This document shows, piece by piece, positions 8,788 to 18,073 of a stretch of DNA of 64,000 nucleotides. The notes under the pieces are model-generated. The model saw nothing but the letters and a program-made list of their open reading frames with translations. It was not told where the DNA came from and made no database searches. Source of the DNA: an uncultured Pseudomonadota bacterium (GTDB lineage Bacteria > Pseudomonadota > Alphaproteobacteria > RF32 > CAG-239); contig CASEZG010000001.1 of assembly GCA_949292375.1 (NCBI GenBank), positions 124,679 through 188,678 of the forward strand, read 5' to 3'. Every line of letters starts with the position of its first letter. Positions within the stretch are counted from its first letter, which is position 1. The position numbers were made by a program, and so were the translations under genes.

Positions 8788-9260
8788 TATTTTTGATTCT
8801 TACGATTGTTGTACATGGTTACGAAGTCAACCGGATTAATCATAAATGGCGGGAGACCGCCTTCAACCAAGCAATTGGTTACAACATTGCGGGCGAAGGG
8901 GAATATAAGCCGCGGAATTTCAATCATTAATACGGGTTCTGTATGTTCGGTCGGTACATTTAAGGCAACAACGGCGGCATAAGTTAATTCTAAAATAAAT
9001 AGTTTTTGATGATTTACGTCACCGTTCATTGCAATTTTAAGTTCAACATTGTAAAAGTTTTTTTCCAAAGATTGGTAGCCAACCTCAATATTAATTTGAA
9101 CTTCAGGAGCGGAATTTATTTCTTTAAAAATTTCCGGCGCATGAGGAATTTCTAAAGACAAATCTTTAATATATTGTGTATTAATCATTATGGCCGGTTG
9201 ATTGTTATTTTGATTTGCCGGCTGTTCGTTGTCATTACTGGTCTTGTTTTCTTCGCTCAT
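8787..9260 (-). CDS. secB: Protein-export chaperone SecB
   Basis: SecB is a cytosolic tetrameric chaperone that keeps preproteins unfolded and delivers them to SecA. The ATG at 9260 (MSEENKTSN...) is chosen because AGGAGA lies about nine bases upstream; it gives 157 residues, the usual length. An in-frame longer start at 9302 lacks a binding site. Family segments seen are QYIKDLSLE, the LELTYAAVV core and IEIPRLIFPFAR. The N-terminus is a disordered Asn/Gln-rich tail. Divergence from a Tim44-like gene is the classical alphaproteobacterial arrangement. Confidence 0.92.
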   Translation of the reverse strand: MSEENKTSNDNEQPANQNNNQPAIMINTQYIKDLSLEIPHAPEIFKEINSAPEVQINIEVGYQSLEKNFYNVELKIAMNGDVNHQKLFILELTYAAVVALNVPTEHTEPVLMIEIPRLIFPFARNVVTNCLVEGGLPPFMINPVDFVTMYNNRKNQK

Positions 9261-9397
9261 TAAAAAAATCTCCTTAAACAAGCTGTTATTTTCTTTTAGC
9301 AATACAATAAATAATATCAGTCGTCAAATATTTATAGTTGATAATAAACGCAATTAAGCTATATTTAGGTTAAGTTAATTTTGTTTATGAGGAAAAA

Positions 9398-10066
9398 ATG
9401 GCAGCGTATTTGGATATTATCATTTTGTTGGTTGTAGTGGTGTTGATTTTTAGCAAACTCAAGAGTTTGCTCGGAACAAGACCCGATAATTTTGAACAAC
9501 ATAAGATGTCTGATGAAAGCGCGGCAAAGATTTTTGATATCATCGTCAAAGAAGCCGAAAAAAAAGCTGCGGAAGAAGCGAATCTGTCTAAGACAGAGGA
9601 AGTTAAGATTCCGGATGCGGAACTCAGCGAAGTCGATAAAGTTTTGCTTCAGATGCCCGGTTTTAATCGTGAGAAGTTTTTGAGCGGAGCTGAAAAAGCT
9701 TTTGAGATTATTGTTGTGGCTTTCAGTAAAGGTGATGTTGAAACCCTTGAAATGCTTGTAAGCAAGAATTTGTTAAAAAAGTTTCAGGAGATTATTGAAA
9801 AACGCAATGCTGACGGTATTACTTCCGAGACGGATTTTATCGGATTTGATGATGTTGAAATTGTTGATGCCAAAATTACAAAAAATGGTGTTGCTAAGAT
9901 TTGTGTTAAATTTGTCAGTGAGCAGGTTAATATTTTGAAAGATAAAAACGGTGAAGTTATTGAAGGTGACGAGAACTTTATTCAGAATATTACTGATAAC
10001 TGGACCTTTGAAAGAGCTATCAGCTCTACCAACCCCAACTGGATGTTAGTTTCTACGAAAAAATAA
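9398..10066 (+). CDS. Tim44-like (TimA) domain membrane protein
   Basis: The 222-residue protein has one N-terminal membrane helix (about 4-19), a charged linker, and a C-terminal Tim44-like domain (about 85-220) with the WTFER strand near its end. Bacterial Tim44-like proteins are related to the mitochondrial import motor subunit; in alphaproteobacteria they sit opposite secB, as here, and are thought to act at the inner membrane. TGAGGAAA precedes the ATG. The stop overlaps the mltA start by one base (TAATG), indicating translational coupling. Confidence 0.82.
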   Translation: MAAYLDIIILLVVVVLIFSKLKSLLGTRPDNFEQHKMSDESAAKIFDIIVKEAEKKAAEEANLSKTEEVKIPDAELSEVDKVLLQMPGFNREKFLSGAEKAFEIIVVAFSKGDVETLEMLVSKNLLKKFQEIIEKRNADGITSETDFIGFDDVEIVDAKITKNGVAKICVKFVSEQVNILKDKNGEVIEGDENFIQNITDNWTFERAISSTNPNWMLVSTKK

Positions 10067-11265
10067 TGAAGCGCGCTATTTTTACTCTTGCTCTTTCTTT
10101 GTTGCTCTTTGCTTGTGGCAAGGAAGAAGAAAAAACTAAAGAATCGGTTGAAGAAAGAACCGAAGAAACCGTTGTTGTGCCGGAAATTGAGGTGTTGCCG
10201 ACAACTTTTGGTGCTTTGGCTAACTGGAAAAATGACGATATGAGCCAAGCTATCCGTGCTTTTGCTGATTCTTGTGCTAAGGTTAGCGGGGAAAAGAGCG
10301 AATTTCTTTCGAATGCGATGGTTAAAATCAAAACCGCAGATTATCAGGCTATTTGTCGGGATTTTGCGGCGCGAGGAATTCTGTCTGCCGATGATTTCAG
10401 AGCATTTTTGGAAAATAATTTTGTTCCAAGTTTGGTGGTGGGTAAGGGCTCTGAAATCGGAAAATTCACCTCCTATTATGAATCCTCGCTTAATGCTTCT
10501 TATCATAAAAGCGATAAGTACAGATATCCTATTTATGGACGTCCGAACGACCTGATAGAGTTTAATGTAAAAGATTTTGATGAAAATTTATCCTCTAAGA
10601 GATATGTCGGACGTGTTAAAGGGCAGAGATTGTTGCCTTATTATACACGAGCAGAGATAGAGGCAGGTGCCGGAGATGCGCCGGTGTTACTTTGGGGTGA
10701 TGATCCGGTTGATATTTATGTGATGCAGATTCAGGGTTCGGCGGTGGCTGATTTGGATGATGGCCGCAAGGTGCGTATCGGTTATGCGGACAACAATGGG
10801 CATGCCTTTAAGGGAATCGGCAGCATATTGTTGAGCAAAGGCTTGATTAAGCCTGGTGAAGCCTCTATGGGTAAAATCAAAAAATGGTTGAAGAAAAACG
10901 GTCAGCTGGCTTTGGATAATATGGCAGAAAACAAACGCTATGTTTTTCATCGGTTGGTGGATGCTGAAGGACCGATTGGGGCGCAAGGAGTGCCATTGCG
11001 TGCCGGAAGGTCTTTGGCTGTTGACAGAAAATATATTCCGCTCGGGGCACTTTTGTGGTTGGAAACAACAGGACCTGATAAGGAAAAAATTGAAAAACTG
11101 GTGGTAGCGCAAGATATCGGCGGTGCAATAAAAGGCGCGGTTAGAGGAGATTATTTTTGGGGCTCCGGCAAAGATGATGTTTTAGATTATGCCGGCAGAA
11201 TGAACTCGGAAGGACGTTATTTTATTTTGTTGCCCAAGCAAACGGGAGTTAAAGCTAATGATTGA
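10066..11265 (+). CDS. mltA: Membrane-bound lytic murein transglycosylase A
   Basis: MltA cleaves peptidoglycan glycan strands to give 1,6-anhydro-muropeptides. Its 399 residues begin with a lipoprotein signal ending in LLFAC (Cys17), so it is likely anchored to the outer membrane. The MltA barrel and 3D domain are present, including IQGSA (about residue 223) and the catalytic Asp segment QDIGGAIKGAVRGDYFWG (about 345-362). Its products are the substrates of AmpG, encoded at 7415-8701. The gene overlaps both neighbours, so it belongs to a four-gene operon. Confidence 0.92.
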   Translation: MKRAIFTLALSLLLFACGKEEEKTKESVEERTEETVVVPEIEVLPTTFGALANWKNDDMSQAIRAFADSCAKVSGEKSEFLSNAMVKIKTADYQAICRDFAARGILSADDFRAFLENNFVPSLVVGKGSEIGKFTSYYESSLNASYHKSDKYRYPIYGRPNDLIEFNVKDFDENLSSKRYVGRVKGQRLLPYYTRAEIEAGAGDAPVLLWGDDPVDIYVMQIQGSAVADLDDGRKVRIGYADNNGHAFKGIGSILLSKGLIKPGEASMGKIKKWLKKNGQLALDNMAENKRYVFHRLVDAEGPIGAQGVPLRAGRSLAVDRKYIPLGALLWLETTGPDKEKIEKLVVAQDIGGAIKGAVRGDYFWGSGKDDVLDYAGRMNSEGRYFILLPKQTGVKAND

Positions 11266-11815
11266 GCATAAAAGGATAAGCAAAGCAGATATGCTGATTT
11301 ATAAGGCTTTGAACAGAGCTATTGAAAATGACAAGCTGCGGATTTATTTGGATTATGGCAAAATTAATCGTCCGGGGTCGCCGGTTTATGACCCTTGGGA
11401 AAGTTTGTTGCCGATTTTGATTCCGGTTTTGCTTGGGTTGTTGCTGATTTTTTCGGTCGGCGTATTGTTCGGTTTGCTGTTTATTGTGGCGATGATTTCG
11501 GTGTACAGCGTTTATTTTAAGAAAAAGATTTATCGGCGGTTAATTGAACGCACTAAACGTTATATTACAACCGGATATGAACATTGTGATGCTTTGTGGA
11601 ATTTTGGCGGTTTGGTTTTTGTTAATGCCGAAAACAAAAAGCTTGGTTGTGTTTCGCCGGAAGGGGATTGGAAAGATTTTGTGGTCTTGAATTTTTCGGA
11701 GTTTATGACCGAACATAAAGAAGAACCCAGAGAAGAAAAAGAAGAGAAGAAAGAAGAAGCTCCAGATGAAAATGCAAAAGCTAAAACAAGGTCAAGAACC
11801 AACCCCAGAAGATAA
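11258..11815 (+). CDS. Small membrane protein of unknown function
   Basis: A 185-residue protein I cannot assign. It has two adjacent membrane helices (about 48-90) between a basic N-terminal segment and a cytosolic domain of about 60 residues, then a tail of alternating Glu and Lys. It overlaps mltA by 8 bases and the Smr gene by 50 bases. The position in a cell-wall operon suggests an envelope role, but no motif supports a specific one. Confidence 0.7.
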   Translation: MIEHKRISKADMLIYKALNRAIENDKLRIYLDYGKINRPGSPVYDPWESLLPILIPVLLGLLLIFSVGVLFGLLFIVAMISVYSVYFKKKIYRRLIERTKRYITTGYEHCDALWNFGGLVFVNAENKKLGCVSPEGDWKDFVVLNFSEFMTEHKEEPREEKEEKKEEAPDENAKAKTRSRTNPRR

Positions 11816-12320
11816 GGATTTTTGGGCCGAAATCGCCGGAGAAGTGGAACGTCTTGACCAACCGCCGGAGCCGCCGCTTAAAAGCGTGGTTATCAAAGAA
11901 GTTGAGCAAACAATTCGGATGAATGAGGTTTACCACGGTAATGATTTAGGAGAGCTGCGTGAGGGGAGCTTGGCGGATATTGACGGAGCAACTGCCAGAA
12001 GATTTAAGCGTGGTGATTTTGCCGTTGAGGCAACACTTGATTTGCATGGTTATACGGAAGAGCGTGCTTATAATGCCGTGTCTGATTTTATTAAAAAAGC
12101 CTATTTGGCGCAAAAGCGTTGTGTGCTGATTATTACCGGCAAAGGCTTGGCGCATGATGAAGAAAGAGATATTTTGGCTTTCAAAGGTTTGTTGAAAGAA
12201 AAAGTGCCGCAATGGCTGAATGGGCGTGAATTACGGCCGCTGATTTTGGCTTTTCGGCATCCGGATGTTAAGCTTGGCGGCAGCGGCGCTTTGTATATTT
12301 TGTTGCGCCGCAAGAGATAG
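11766..12320 (+). CDS. Smr-domain protein
   Basis: A 184-residue protein with a C-terminal Smr (small MutS-related) domain: LDLHGYTEERA (about residues 97-107), the ITGKG loop (about 125-129), and a final GGSGALYILLRR strand. Smr domains are nicking or RNA endonuclease modules; the stand-alone bacterial forms are poorly characterised. It starts inside the previous gene (50-base overlap), using the ATG at 11766 or 11772. Its position after mltA and a Tim44-like gene is conserved in alphaproteobacteria. Confidence 0.85.
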   Translation: MKMQKLKQGQEPTPEDKDFWAEIAGEVERLDQPPEPPLKSVVIKEVEQTIRMNEVYHGNDLGELREGSLADIDGATARRFKRGDFAVEATLDLHGYTEERAYNAVSDFIKKAYLAQKRCVLIITGKGLAHDEERDILAFKGLLKEKVPQWLNGRELRPLILAFRHPDVKLGGSGALYILLRRKR

Positions 12321-12321
12321 A

Positions 12322-12957
12322 CTAAAGCCTTTTATCCGAAGAACTGCAATAAGCGGCAATCGGGCATTCGGCACAATTTGGTTTTTGAGCTTTGCAGATG
12401 TATCTACCAAACAGAACCAGCCAGTGGTTGGCGTTTTTGACATAGTTTGTGGGCAAAACTTTCAGCAAGTCTTTTTCCACCTCTAACGGAGTTTTGCCTT
12501 GAGAGAAGTCCAGACGATGAGAAATGCGCATAACATGCGTATCTACAGCCAGAGCCGGTTCATTAAACCAAACATTTAAGACGACATTGGCGGTTTTGCG
12601 CCCGACACCAGCCAAACTTTCCAAGGCTTCGCGATTGTGCGGAACTTCGCCGTTGTATTTCTCTACCAAGTCTTGGCTCAGGGCCATAATGCTTTTGGCT
12701 TTGTTATTAAACAAGCCGATGGTTTTAATATATTCCTTGAGCTTGTCTATGCCGAGGCTAAGCATTTTTTGCGGTGTGTCGGCAACTTCAAACAGTGCTT
12801 TAGTGGCTTTGTTGACGCCTTTGTCCGTAGACTGAGCGGACAAGACAACCGCAACCAGCAAAGTATAGGCATTTTTATAATCCAGTTCACAACGTGGGTT
12901 GGGGTCGCGCTGGTTGAAGATTTCCATAATCTCAAGAATTTCTTTGGCATTACGCAT
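12322..12957 (-). CDS. nth: Endonuclease III
   Basis: A DNA glycosylase/AP lyase for oxidised pyrimidines in base-excision repair. The ATG at 12957 overlaps the tsaD stop (TGATG), giving 211 residues, the standard length. The helix-hairpin-helix with the catalytic lysine reads LAGVGRKTANVV, the catalytic Asp lies in AVDTHV, and the [4Fe-4S] ligands follow the pattern C-X6-C-X2-C-X5-C near the C-terminus. It is convergent with the Smr gene (1-bp gap). Confidence 0.93.
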   Translation of the reverse strand: MRNAKEILEIMEIFNQRDPNPRCELDYKNAYTLLVAVVLSAQSTDKGVNKATKALFEVADTPQKMLSLGIDKLKEYIKTIGLFNNKAKSIMALSQDLVEKYNGEVPHNREALESLAGVGRKTANVVLNVWFNEPALAVDTHVMRISHRLDFSQGKTPLEVEKDLLKVLPTNYVKNANHWLVLFGRYICKAQKPNCAECPIAAYCSSSDKRL

Positions 12958-14033
12958 CAGGCTTTTACTCCTCCGGCACCGGCTGCTTTGGGTGCGTTGC
13001 TGTCTAAGGGCCAACGTGGGCGAGGTTTGAAGTCTAGGTCATTGGTATAACCTTTGGCAAAACGCTCTAAGCCGGCCCAAGCTATCATCACACCATTATC
13101 TGTACAAAACCGAACCGGCGGGGCAGAAAATTCAAGACCGTTTTTATCAGCCAGTTCTTTAAGTTTGCCGCGCAGAAAAGTGTTGGCGGCAACACCGCCG
13201 GAAACAACCAAATCTTTGCCTTCGGGATAGTTTTGTTTGAAATAGGTGATAGCTTTGGCGAGTTTGCGCGTTAAACAATCTGTGGCGGCAACTTGAAAAG
13301 CGGCGCAGATATCTGCTGCTTCACGCTTGCGCATGATAGCGTGCTCAATATTGCCGTCTTCCGAATAAGATTCAATAATCTTGCGTACTGCGGTTTTTAA
13401 GCCGGAGAAAGACAAGTTGCAGTCACCGGAACCAATCAGCGGGCGGGGCAAAACGAATCTGTCCGGATTGCCGACCGCAGCCATCTTTTCTATCATTGGG
13501 CCGCCTGGGTAGCCTAAGCCCAACATTTTGGCAACCTTGTCAAAAGCTTCGCCGGCGGCATCATCAATGGTGGTGCCTAAGCGTTCATATTCCCCGACGT
13601 CTTTAACAACGAGAATCTGACAGTGTCCGCCGGAAACCAAAAGCAACAGATAAGGATATTTCACATCACTGGTTAAGCGGGCGGCAAGAGCATGACCTTC
13701 CAGATGATTGACGGCAACAAAAGGTTTGTTTAGAGCCAGAGCCAAGGCTTTTCCAGCCATGACGCCGACAACAACGCCGCCGATTAAGCCGGGGCCGGAA
13801 GAAGCCGCAATTGCATCAATATCTTCCAGTTTGATGACGGCGCGTTTGACACAGAGCTCTATAATCTCGTCAATATGCTCCAAATGTGCACGGGCGGCAA
13901 TCTCCGGAACAACACCGCCAAAGCTTTTATGCTCCTCTTGCGAAAGCAGGCTTTCACCCAGAATTTCTCGTTTGTCATTGACTAGGGCTGCGGCCGTTTC
14001 ATCACAACTGCTTTCTATTCCTAAAACTATCAT
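12957..14033 (-). CDS. tsaD: tRNA N6-threonylcarbamoyltransferase TsaD
   Basis: The catalytic ASKHA-family subunit that transfers the threonylcarbamoyl group to A37 of tRNA. The ATG at 14033 (MIVLGIESSCDETAAA) matches the universal TsaD start and gives 358 residues. The metal-binding histidines are in HLEGHALA, and SGGHCQ and VSGGVAAN are the other landmarks. It is translationally coupled to nth. In many alphaproteobacteria tsaD diverges from hemC-hemD; here the divergent gene is the mitofilin homologue. Confidence 0.93.
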   Translation of the reverse strand: MIVLGIESSCDETAAALVNDKREILGESLLSQEEHKSFGGVVPEIAARAHLEHIDEIIELCVKRAVIKLEDIDAIAASSGPGLIGGVVVGVMAGKALALALNKPFVAVNHLEGHALAARLTSDVKYPYLLLLVSGGHCQILVVKDVGEYERLGTTIDDAAGEAFDKVAKMLGLGYPGGPMIEKMAAVGNPDRFVLPRPLIGSGDCNLSFSGLKTAVRKIIESYSEDGNIEHAIMRKREAADICAAFQVAATDCLTRKLAKAITYFKQNYPEGKDLVVSGGVAANTFLRGKLKELADKNGLEFSAPPVRFCTDNGVMIAWAGLERFAKGYTNDLDFKPRPRWPLDSNAPKAAGAGGVKA

Positions 14034-14144
14034 CTGAAAATCCCAAATTTTGTTGCAGTTTTTGTAAAATCTTAATACATTATAAGCATAGTAATAAACT
14101 ATATTTGAAAAATTGCCAAGAATTATCAGCAAAAGGATAGGGAA

Positions 14145-15176
14145 ATGGTCAAAGCCGAAGATCTTGCCGAGAAAAAAGAACCGGAGGAAAAAGAACTTTC
14201 TAAAGCAAAGTTTTCTAAAGTTAGGTTGTTTTTCTGGTGTGTGATGATTTTAGCTGTCGGTGGTGCTTTTGTTTATCCGCAGGCTTGGGTTCGGGTTTAT
14301 GATTATGCCATTGAGCGTTTGGGCAAAAACGAGCCTCAAGGACCTACGGCTTTGGATGTTTTGCAACAGGAAGTTAATGCTTTGCAAAAGCAGTTGGCAC
14401 AGATGCAATATCGTCTGGAGAATCAGGGGTCGACTACCGCAACGGTGATGATTGATGATGCTGATTTGGCTCAGTTGAAAGACCGCTTGGCGGTTATTGA
14501 AAAACAGAATCTGAATGTCATTAATTCTAAGGCTGATGTGGCTTTGGTTTTGGGTTTGTTGGTGCGTTTGGACAAAGCGGAAGCTCAAATTGATAAGCTA
14601 ACAAAAATCTCTGATGACGGTGCTTTAATCTTGAGCGCAACGATGATGGTTAAAAATGCTTCCGAAAATGGACAGCCTTTTGCTTATGAGGCTGAAGTAT
14701 TGGATATTTTGGCAAAGGGAGATGCGCAAATCAGCCAAGAAGTTGCCGAGATTGTGAAATATGCGCCGCAAGGGATTAAGTCTAAAGCCGCTTTGATTGC
14801 TGAATTTGATTCTCTTTATGAGGAGGCTGTTGCTCAGCAAAAAGCAGAGTTTACGAAGACCTGGAAAGACAGGTTAAACAGCAAGCTCAACGAAATTATT
14901 AAGGTTAAGAAAACCAAGAAACAAGCTCCTGAGTTTGAAGAAGATAAGTTGCTGGAAAAAGCCAAGAGGCTGGTTGATGAAGGAAAGTTTGAAAAAGCTT
15001 TGGCTTTGTTAACAGAAATCGGGCAGAAAGAAGCCAAAACCGCCGCATTGTTGAACGGGTGGTTGGCTGAAGCTCAGGCAAGAATAGATTTTGATGAAGC
15101 AGTGAGCCGGATTTCTGCTCATTCGCTGGCGTTGATGAAGGTGAACTACATTAAAGGAGAGAACAGTCATGACTAG
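14145..15176 (+). CDS. Mitofilin/Mic60-like inner-membrane protein
   Basis: A 343-residue protein: short cytosolic N-terminus, one membrane helix (about 27-47), a periplasmic coiled coil (about 65-90), and a C-terminal helical domain like the mitofilin signature. Alphaproteobacterial Mic60 homologues (COG4223) shape membrane invaginations and contact outer-membrane proteins. They usually lie between hemD and hemY; hemY follows here with an 8-base overlap, which supports the assignment. AAAGGATAGGG precedes the ATG. Sequence similarity within this family is weak, so the assignment rests on architecture and gene order. Confidence 0.72.
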   Translation: MVKAEDLAEKKEPEEKELSKAKFSKVRLFFWCVMILAVGGAFVYPQAWVRVYDYAIERLGKNEPQGPTALDVLQQEVNALQKQLAQMQYRLENQGSTTATVMIDDADLAQLKDRLAVIEKQNLNVINSKADVALVLGLLVRLDKAEAQIDKLTKISDDGALILSATMMVKNASENGQPFAYEAEVLDILAKGDAQISQEVAEIVKYAPQGIKSKAALIAEFDSLYEEAVAQQKAEFTKTWKDRLNSKLNEIIKVKKTKKQAPEFEEDKLLEKAKRLVDEGKFEKALALLTEIGQKEAKTAALLNGWLAEAQARIDFDEAVSRISAHSLALMKVNYIKGENSHD

Positions 15177-16596
15177 GAAAATTTCATCTTTTATTTTTAT
15201 AGGTTTGATTTTTACGCTGGCGGTGTGGATGTCAGACAAAAACAGCGTGATTACTGTTGATTGGCGCGGTTATGTTAACCATTTTTCCATTCCGGAAGCG
15301 ATGCTGTTGGTGCTGGTCTTTGTGGCCGTAGTTGACTTTTTGAACAGAATCTTGCGCAAGTTGGTTATGGCGCAAGTGAAAGAAACTTATCGCTATAATC
15401 TCGGAAATATGACGAACGAAGGTGAAGCAATAAATGTTTTGGCTAACAAAATCAGCGAAAAAATCGTTATTGACCGTCATGACTTTGATAACTCTCTGTT
15501 GTTGGTTTTGCGTACAATGACAAGTATTACGGCAGGAGATATGAAAGAGGCTCGTATTAATTTGCGCGCTTTGAAAAAACTTATCGGAAATGACCCAATC
15601 ATAGACCTCTTAAAAATGAAAATTTATAAGGGTGAAAAAGATTTTGATAAGATGGAAAAACTTTCTGCCAAGATTATGAAAAATGATGACATTCGTTTGG
15701 TTGGTATGAAGGCTGCCGTTGAGGCACAAATGCAGAAAAAAGAATTTGCCGAGGCCTTGGAAACAGCGAATAAAGCTTTTGAACTTCGTCAAGATTTGTA
15801 TTGGGTTATTGAAAGTGCTTTTGAACTTCGGGCCAAAGCCGGAGATTGGGACGGAGCGTTGCAAGTTTTGGAATCCGGTAATAAGAAAAAAATTATACCG
15901 AATGATAAGTTTAAGCGCTTGAGATCTATCGTTTTATATGAGATGGCTTTGGAGGCTCAGAAGAAAGGCGATGATGTTAACTTCTTCCGCCTGTGTTCTC
16001 AGGCAATTGAGTGTGATGAAACTTTGGTTCCTGCTGCTGTTGCGATGGCTAGATATTATAACGCCAATGATAATCAGTATCGTAAGGCAGCAAAAGTTTT
16101 GTTGAATGCTTGGAATAAGAATCCAACAGCTGATATTGCTTATGAATATTTGAAATTGTATCCGAAAGATGATATTACCGCAAAAATTCAGCGTATTGAG
16201 ACTTTGGCGCAGACGAATGCTTTGCGTCCGTCTTTGAATAATCTGCTGTTGGCAGAGCTGGCTACAGAGGCCGGATTTTGGGGTAAGGCTAAGGCTGAAA
16301 TCGAGATGTTCTTGATTAATAATCCTGCAACCAAAAAGCTGGCTAAGATGATTGCTCAGTATGAAAAACTTAGCAATAATGATAAAAAAGAAGCAGCTAA
16401 ATGGAAAAAGAAGGAAGCAACCTGCGCAGATGATGCTATGTGGGTTTGTGATGAATGTGGTCATGCTTCTGAGGAATGGCTGCCGATTTGTCCGAAATGC
16501 GGTTCCTTTGGCTTGAGCCACTGGAGATTGTATGTCGAAAAGCCGGAAAATGAGGCAATTGTTGAGGTTCCGGCATCGGATGATGATGACGAATAG
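15169..16596 (+). CDS. HemY-like TPR membrane protein with C-terminal zinc ribbon
   Basis: 475 residues with two N-terminal membrane helices (about 5-23 and 40-58), a HemY_N region, and a long array of TPR-like helices. It ends in a four-cysteine ribbon with the pattern CDECGH...CPKCGS (about 425-445), similar in style to the rubredoxin module of LapB. HemY proteins of this type are often encoded next to heme genes, but their biochemical role is unsettled. It overlaps the mitofilin gene by 8 bases, and a hairpin terminator follows. Despite the name it is not a protoporphyrinogen oxidase. Confidence 0.8.
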   Translation: MTRKISSFIFIGLIFTLAVWMSDKNSVITVDWRGYVNHFSIPEAMLLVLVFVAVVDFLNRILRKLVMAQVKETYRYNLGNMTNEGEAINVLANKISEKIVIDRHDFDNSLLLVLRTMTSITAGDMKEARINLRALKKLIGNDPIIDLLKMKIYKGEKDFDKMEKLSAKIMKNDDIRLVGMKAAVEAQMQKKEFAEALETANKAFELRQDLYWVIESAFELRAKAGDWDGALQVLESGNKKKIIPNDKFKRLRSIVLYEMALEAQKKGDDVNFFRLCSQAIECDETLVPAAVAMARYYNANDNQYRKAAKVLLNAWNKNPTADIAYEYLKLYPKDDITAKIQRIETLAQTNALRPSLNNLLLAELATEAGFWGKAKAEIEMFLINNPATKKLAKMIAQYEKLSNNDKKEAAKWKKKEATCADDAMWVCDECGHASEEWLPICPKCGSFGLSHWRLYVEKPENEAIVEVPASDDDDE

Positions 16597-16603
16597 TTAA
16601 AAA

Positions 16604-16641
16604 AGTGACGGCTGACAGTTTTTTCTGTCGGCCGTTATTTT
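16604..16641 (+). terminator. Terminator after hemY
   Basis: GACGGCTGACAG pairs with CTGTCGGCCGTT across a T6 loop (16607-16636), followed by ATTTT. It closes the mic60-hemY unit before the kinase gene. Confidence 0.7.
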
Positions 16642-16664
16642 AAATGAAATTAGCGGAGAGGGTT

Positions 16665-18062
16665 ATGGAAAACAAGATGCTTAAAAAAGTTTGGTCTGAG
16701 AAGTTTAAACAGGTTTCCGAAATATTGCAGAGAATCCGTGAAGTTAGGTCTGCAGCGACGGCTTTTAATACAAATATTGATGCCGTGTTGAAAATTAAGG
16801 GTAAGGATTTGGAAAAACTGGCAAGCAAACAAAAGCTCTCTTTGCGAGATTTGGAGCATATTGAATATACAAAATTGTTAACTCCGTCTGATGTGGTTAA
16901 GGGAATTTTTAAGTGTTTTAAGAATGGTATTGCCGAAGAATGGTTGACCGAAGACAAAGCTATTTATGACTGGATGGTGGAGAATTTGGGCTATGACCGT
17001 TTGCAGATGGGCGGGCAAGGCGGTATTGTGGCCAATGTTTTGGCTGTGGTTGGAGTGCAGAAAGTGGTAGCGCATACAAACTCTTTGCCTAAGCTCCAAG
17101 CTGAGCAGTTTTTGCCATTGAAAAACTTGGTTTCTTTTGATGAAAAAGGAGCTGAAAAACCGGCTTATGAAATTGATAGGAATCAAGATATTCCGCTCAT
17201 TCATTGGATTATTGAGTTTGATAAGGGCGATGAGGTTGTTTTGGACGGGCAGAAGTTTGTTTGTCCGAAGTCTAACCGCTTTATTGCAACTTATGATCCG
17301 TTGAACCTTAAATTGGTGGTGGATGAAAATTTTGTTAAGGCTTTGGCAAAAGATAAGGCTGAATATATTGTCCTTTCCGGTTTTCATGCCTTAACCGAAC
17401 AAAATAACGGTGTTAAGCTGCAGGATGATATTTTGCCTGTTCTTAAAAGTTGGAAAGAACAGGGTAGTCTGATTCATTTGGAAATTGCTTCTACACAAGA
17501 TATTGCCGTGCGCAAGGCGTTGTTGCAAAAAATCGCACCGATTGCTGATTCTGTCGGTATTAATGAGCGCGAGGCGATGGATATTCTGGAAGTTATCGGT
17601 GAAGAAAAATTAGCCGAAGAATGCAATGCTAACCCGAACTCGGTGAATATGTTTAAGGCTTTGTTTAAGATTAAAAAACATCTGAAAGCCCCCAGAATCC
17701 AGCTGCATATGTTTGGGTTATATATGACTTTGCAAGATGAAGGTTTCAGAATTTCGCCGGAAGCAAATTTGCGCGGAATGATGTTGGCTGCTACAGTTGC
17801 AGCCGGAAAAGCCGGTACGGGAAATATCAATAAAGCAGAAAATTTGTTATGGGCACAAGGCCAGGAGGTATCAGACATTGGGTTAAACGAGCTGGCAAAG
17901 TTGGCTGATTATGTTAAAAATCAGAAGTTGACGGAAACAGGTTTGGCGGAATATGAGGGTTTTGAGTTGATTGCTTTGCCGACAATTATTGTTGAAAAAC
18001 CGTTGACCCTGGTCGGAATGGGCGACACAATATCTTCGCTTTCTTTATTGGCTGCCAGATAG
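16665..18062 (+). CDS. ADP-dependent sugar kinase (ADP-phosphofructokinase/glucokinase family)
   Basis: The protein belongs to the ADP-specific glucokinase/phosphofructokinase branch of the ribokinase fold, which phosphorylates glucose or fructose 6-phosphate using ADP. Seen: the sugar-binding NTNIDAVL segment (about 35-42), GGQGGI (116-121), the NXXE-type GINEREA, and the catalytic base in GMGDTIS (Asp454) near the C-terminus. Its 465 residues match the family's usual 450-480. GGAGAGG before the ATG at 16665 decides the start over an ATG at 16644. The family is best known from Thermococcales, methanogens and animals and is sparse in bacteria, so acquisition by transfer is likely. Whether it uses glucose or fructose 6-phosphate cannot be told here. 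Confidence 0.8.
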   Translation: MENKMLKKVWSEKFKQVSEILQRIREVRSAATAFNTNIDAVLKIKGKDLEKLASKQKLSLRDLEHIEYTKLLTPSDVVKGIFKCFKNGIAEEWLTEDKAIYDWMVENLGYDRLQMGGQGGIVANVLAVVGVQKVVAHTNSLPKLQAEQFLPLKNLVSFDEKGAEKPAYEIDRNQDIPLIHWIIEFDKGDEVVLDGQKFVCPKSNRFIATYDPLNLKLVVDENFVKALAKDKAEYIVLSGFHALTEQNNGVKLQDDILPVLKSWKEQGSLIHLEIASTQDIAVRKALLQKIAPIADSVGINEREAMDILEVIGEEKLAEECNANPNSVNMFKALFKIKKHLKAPRIQLHMFGLYMTLQDEGFRISPEANLRGMMLAATVAAGKAGTGNINKAENLLWAQGQEVSDIGLNELAKLADYVKNQKLTETGLAEYEGFELIALPTIIVEKPLTLVGMGDTISSLSLLAAR

Positions 18063-18073
18063 AAAGTTTTTTT

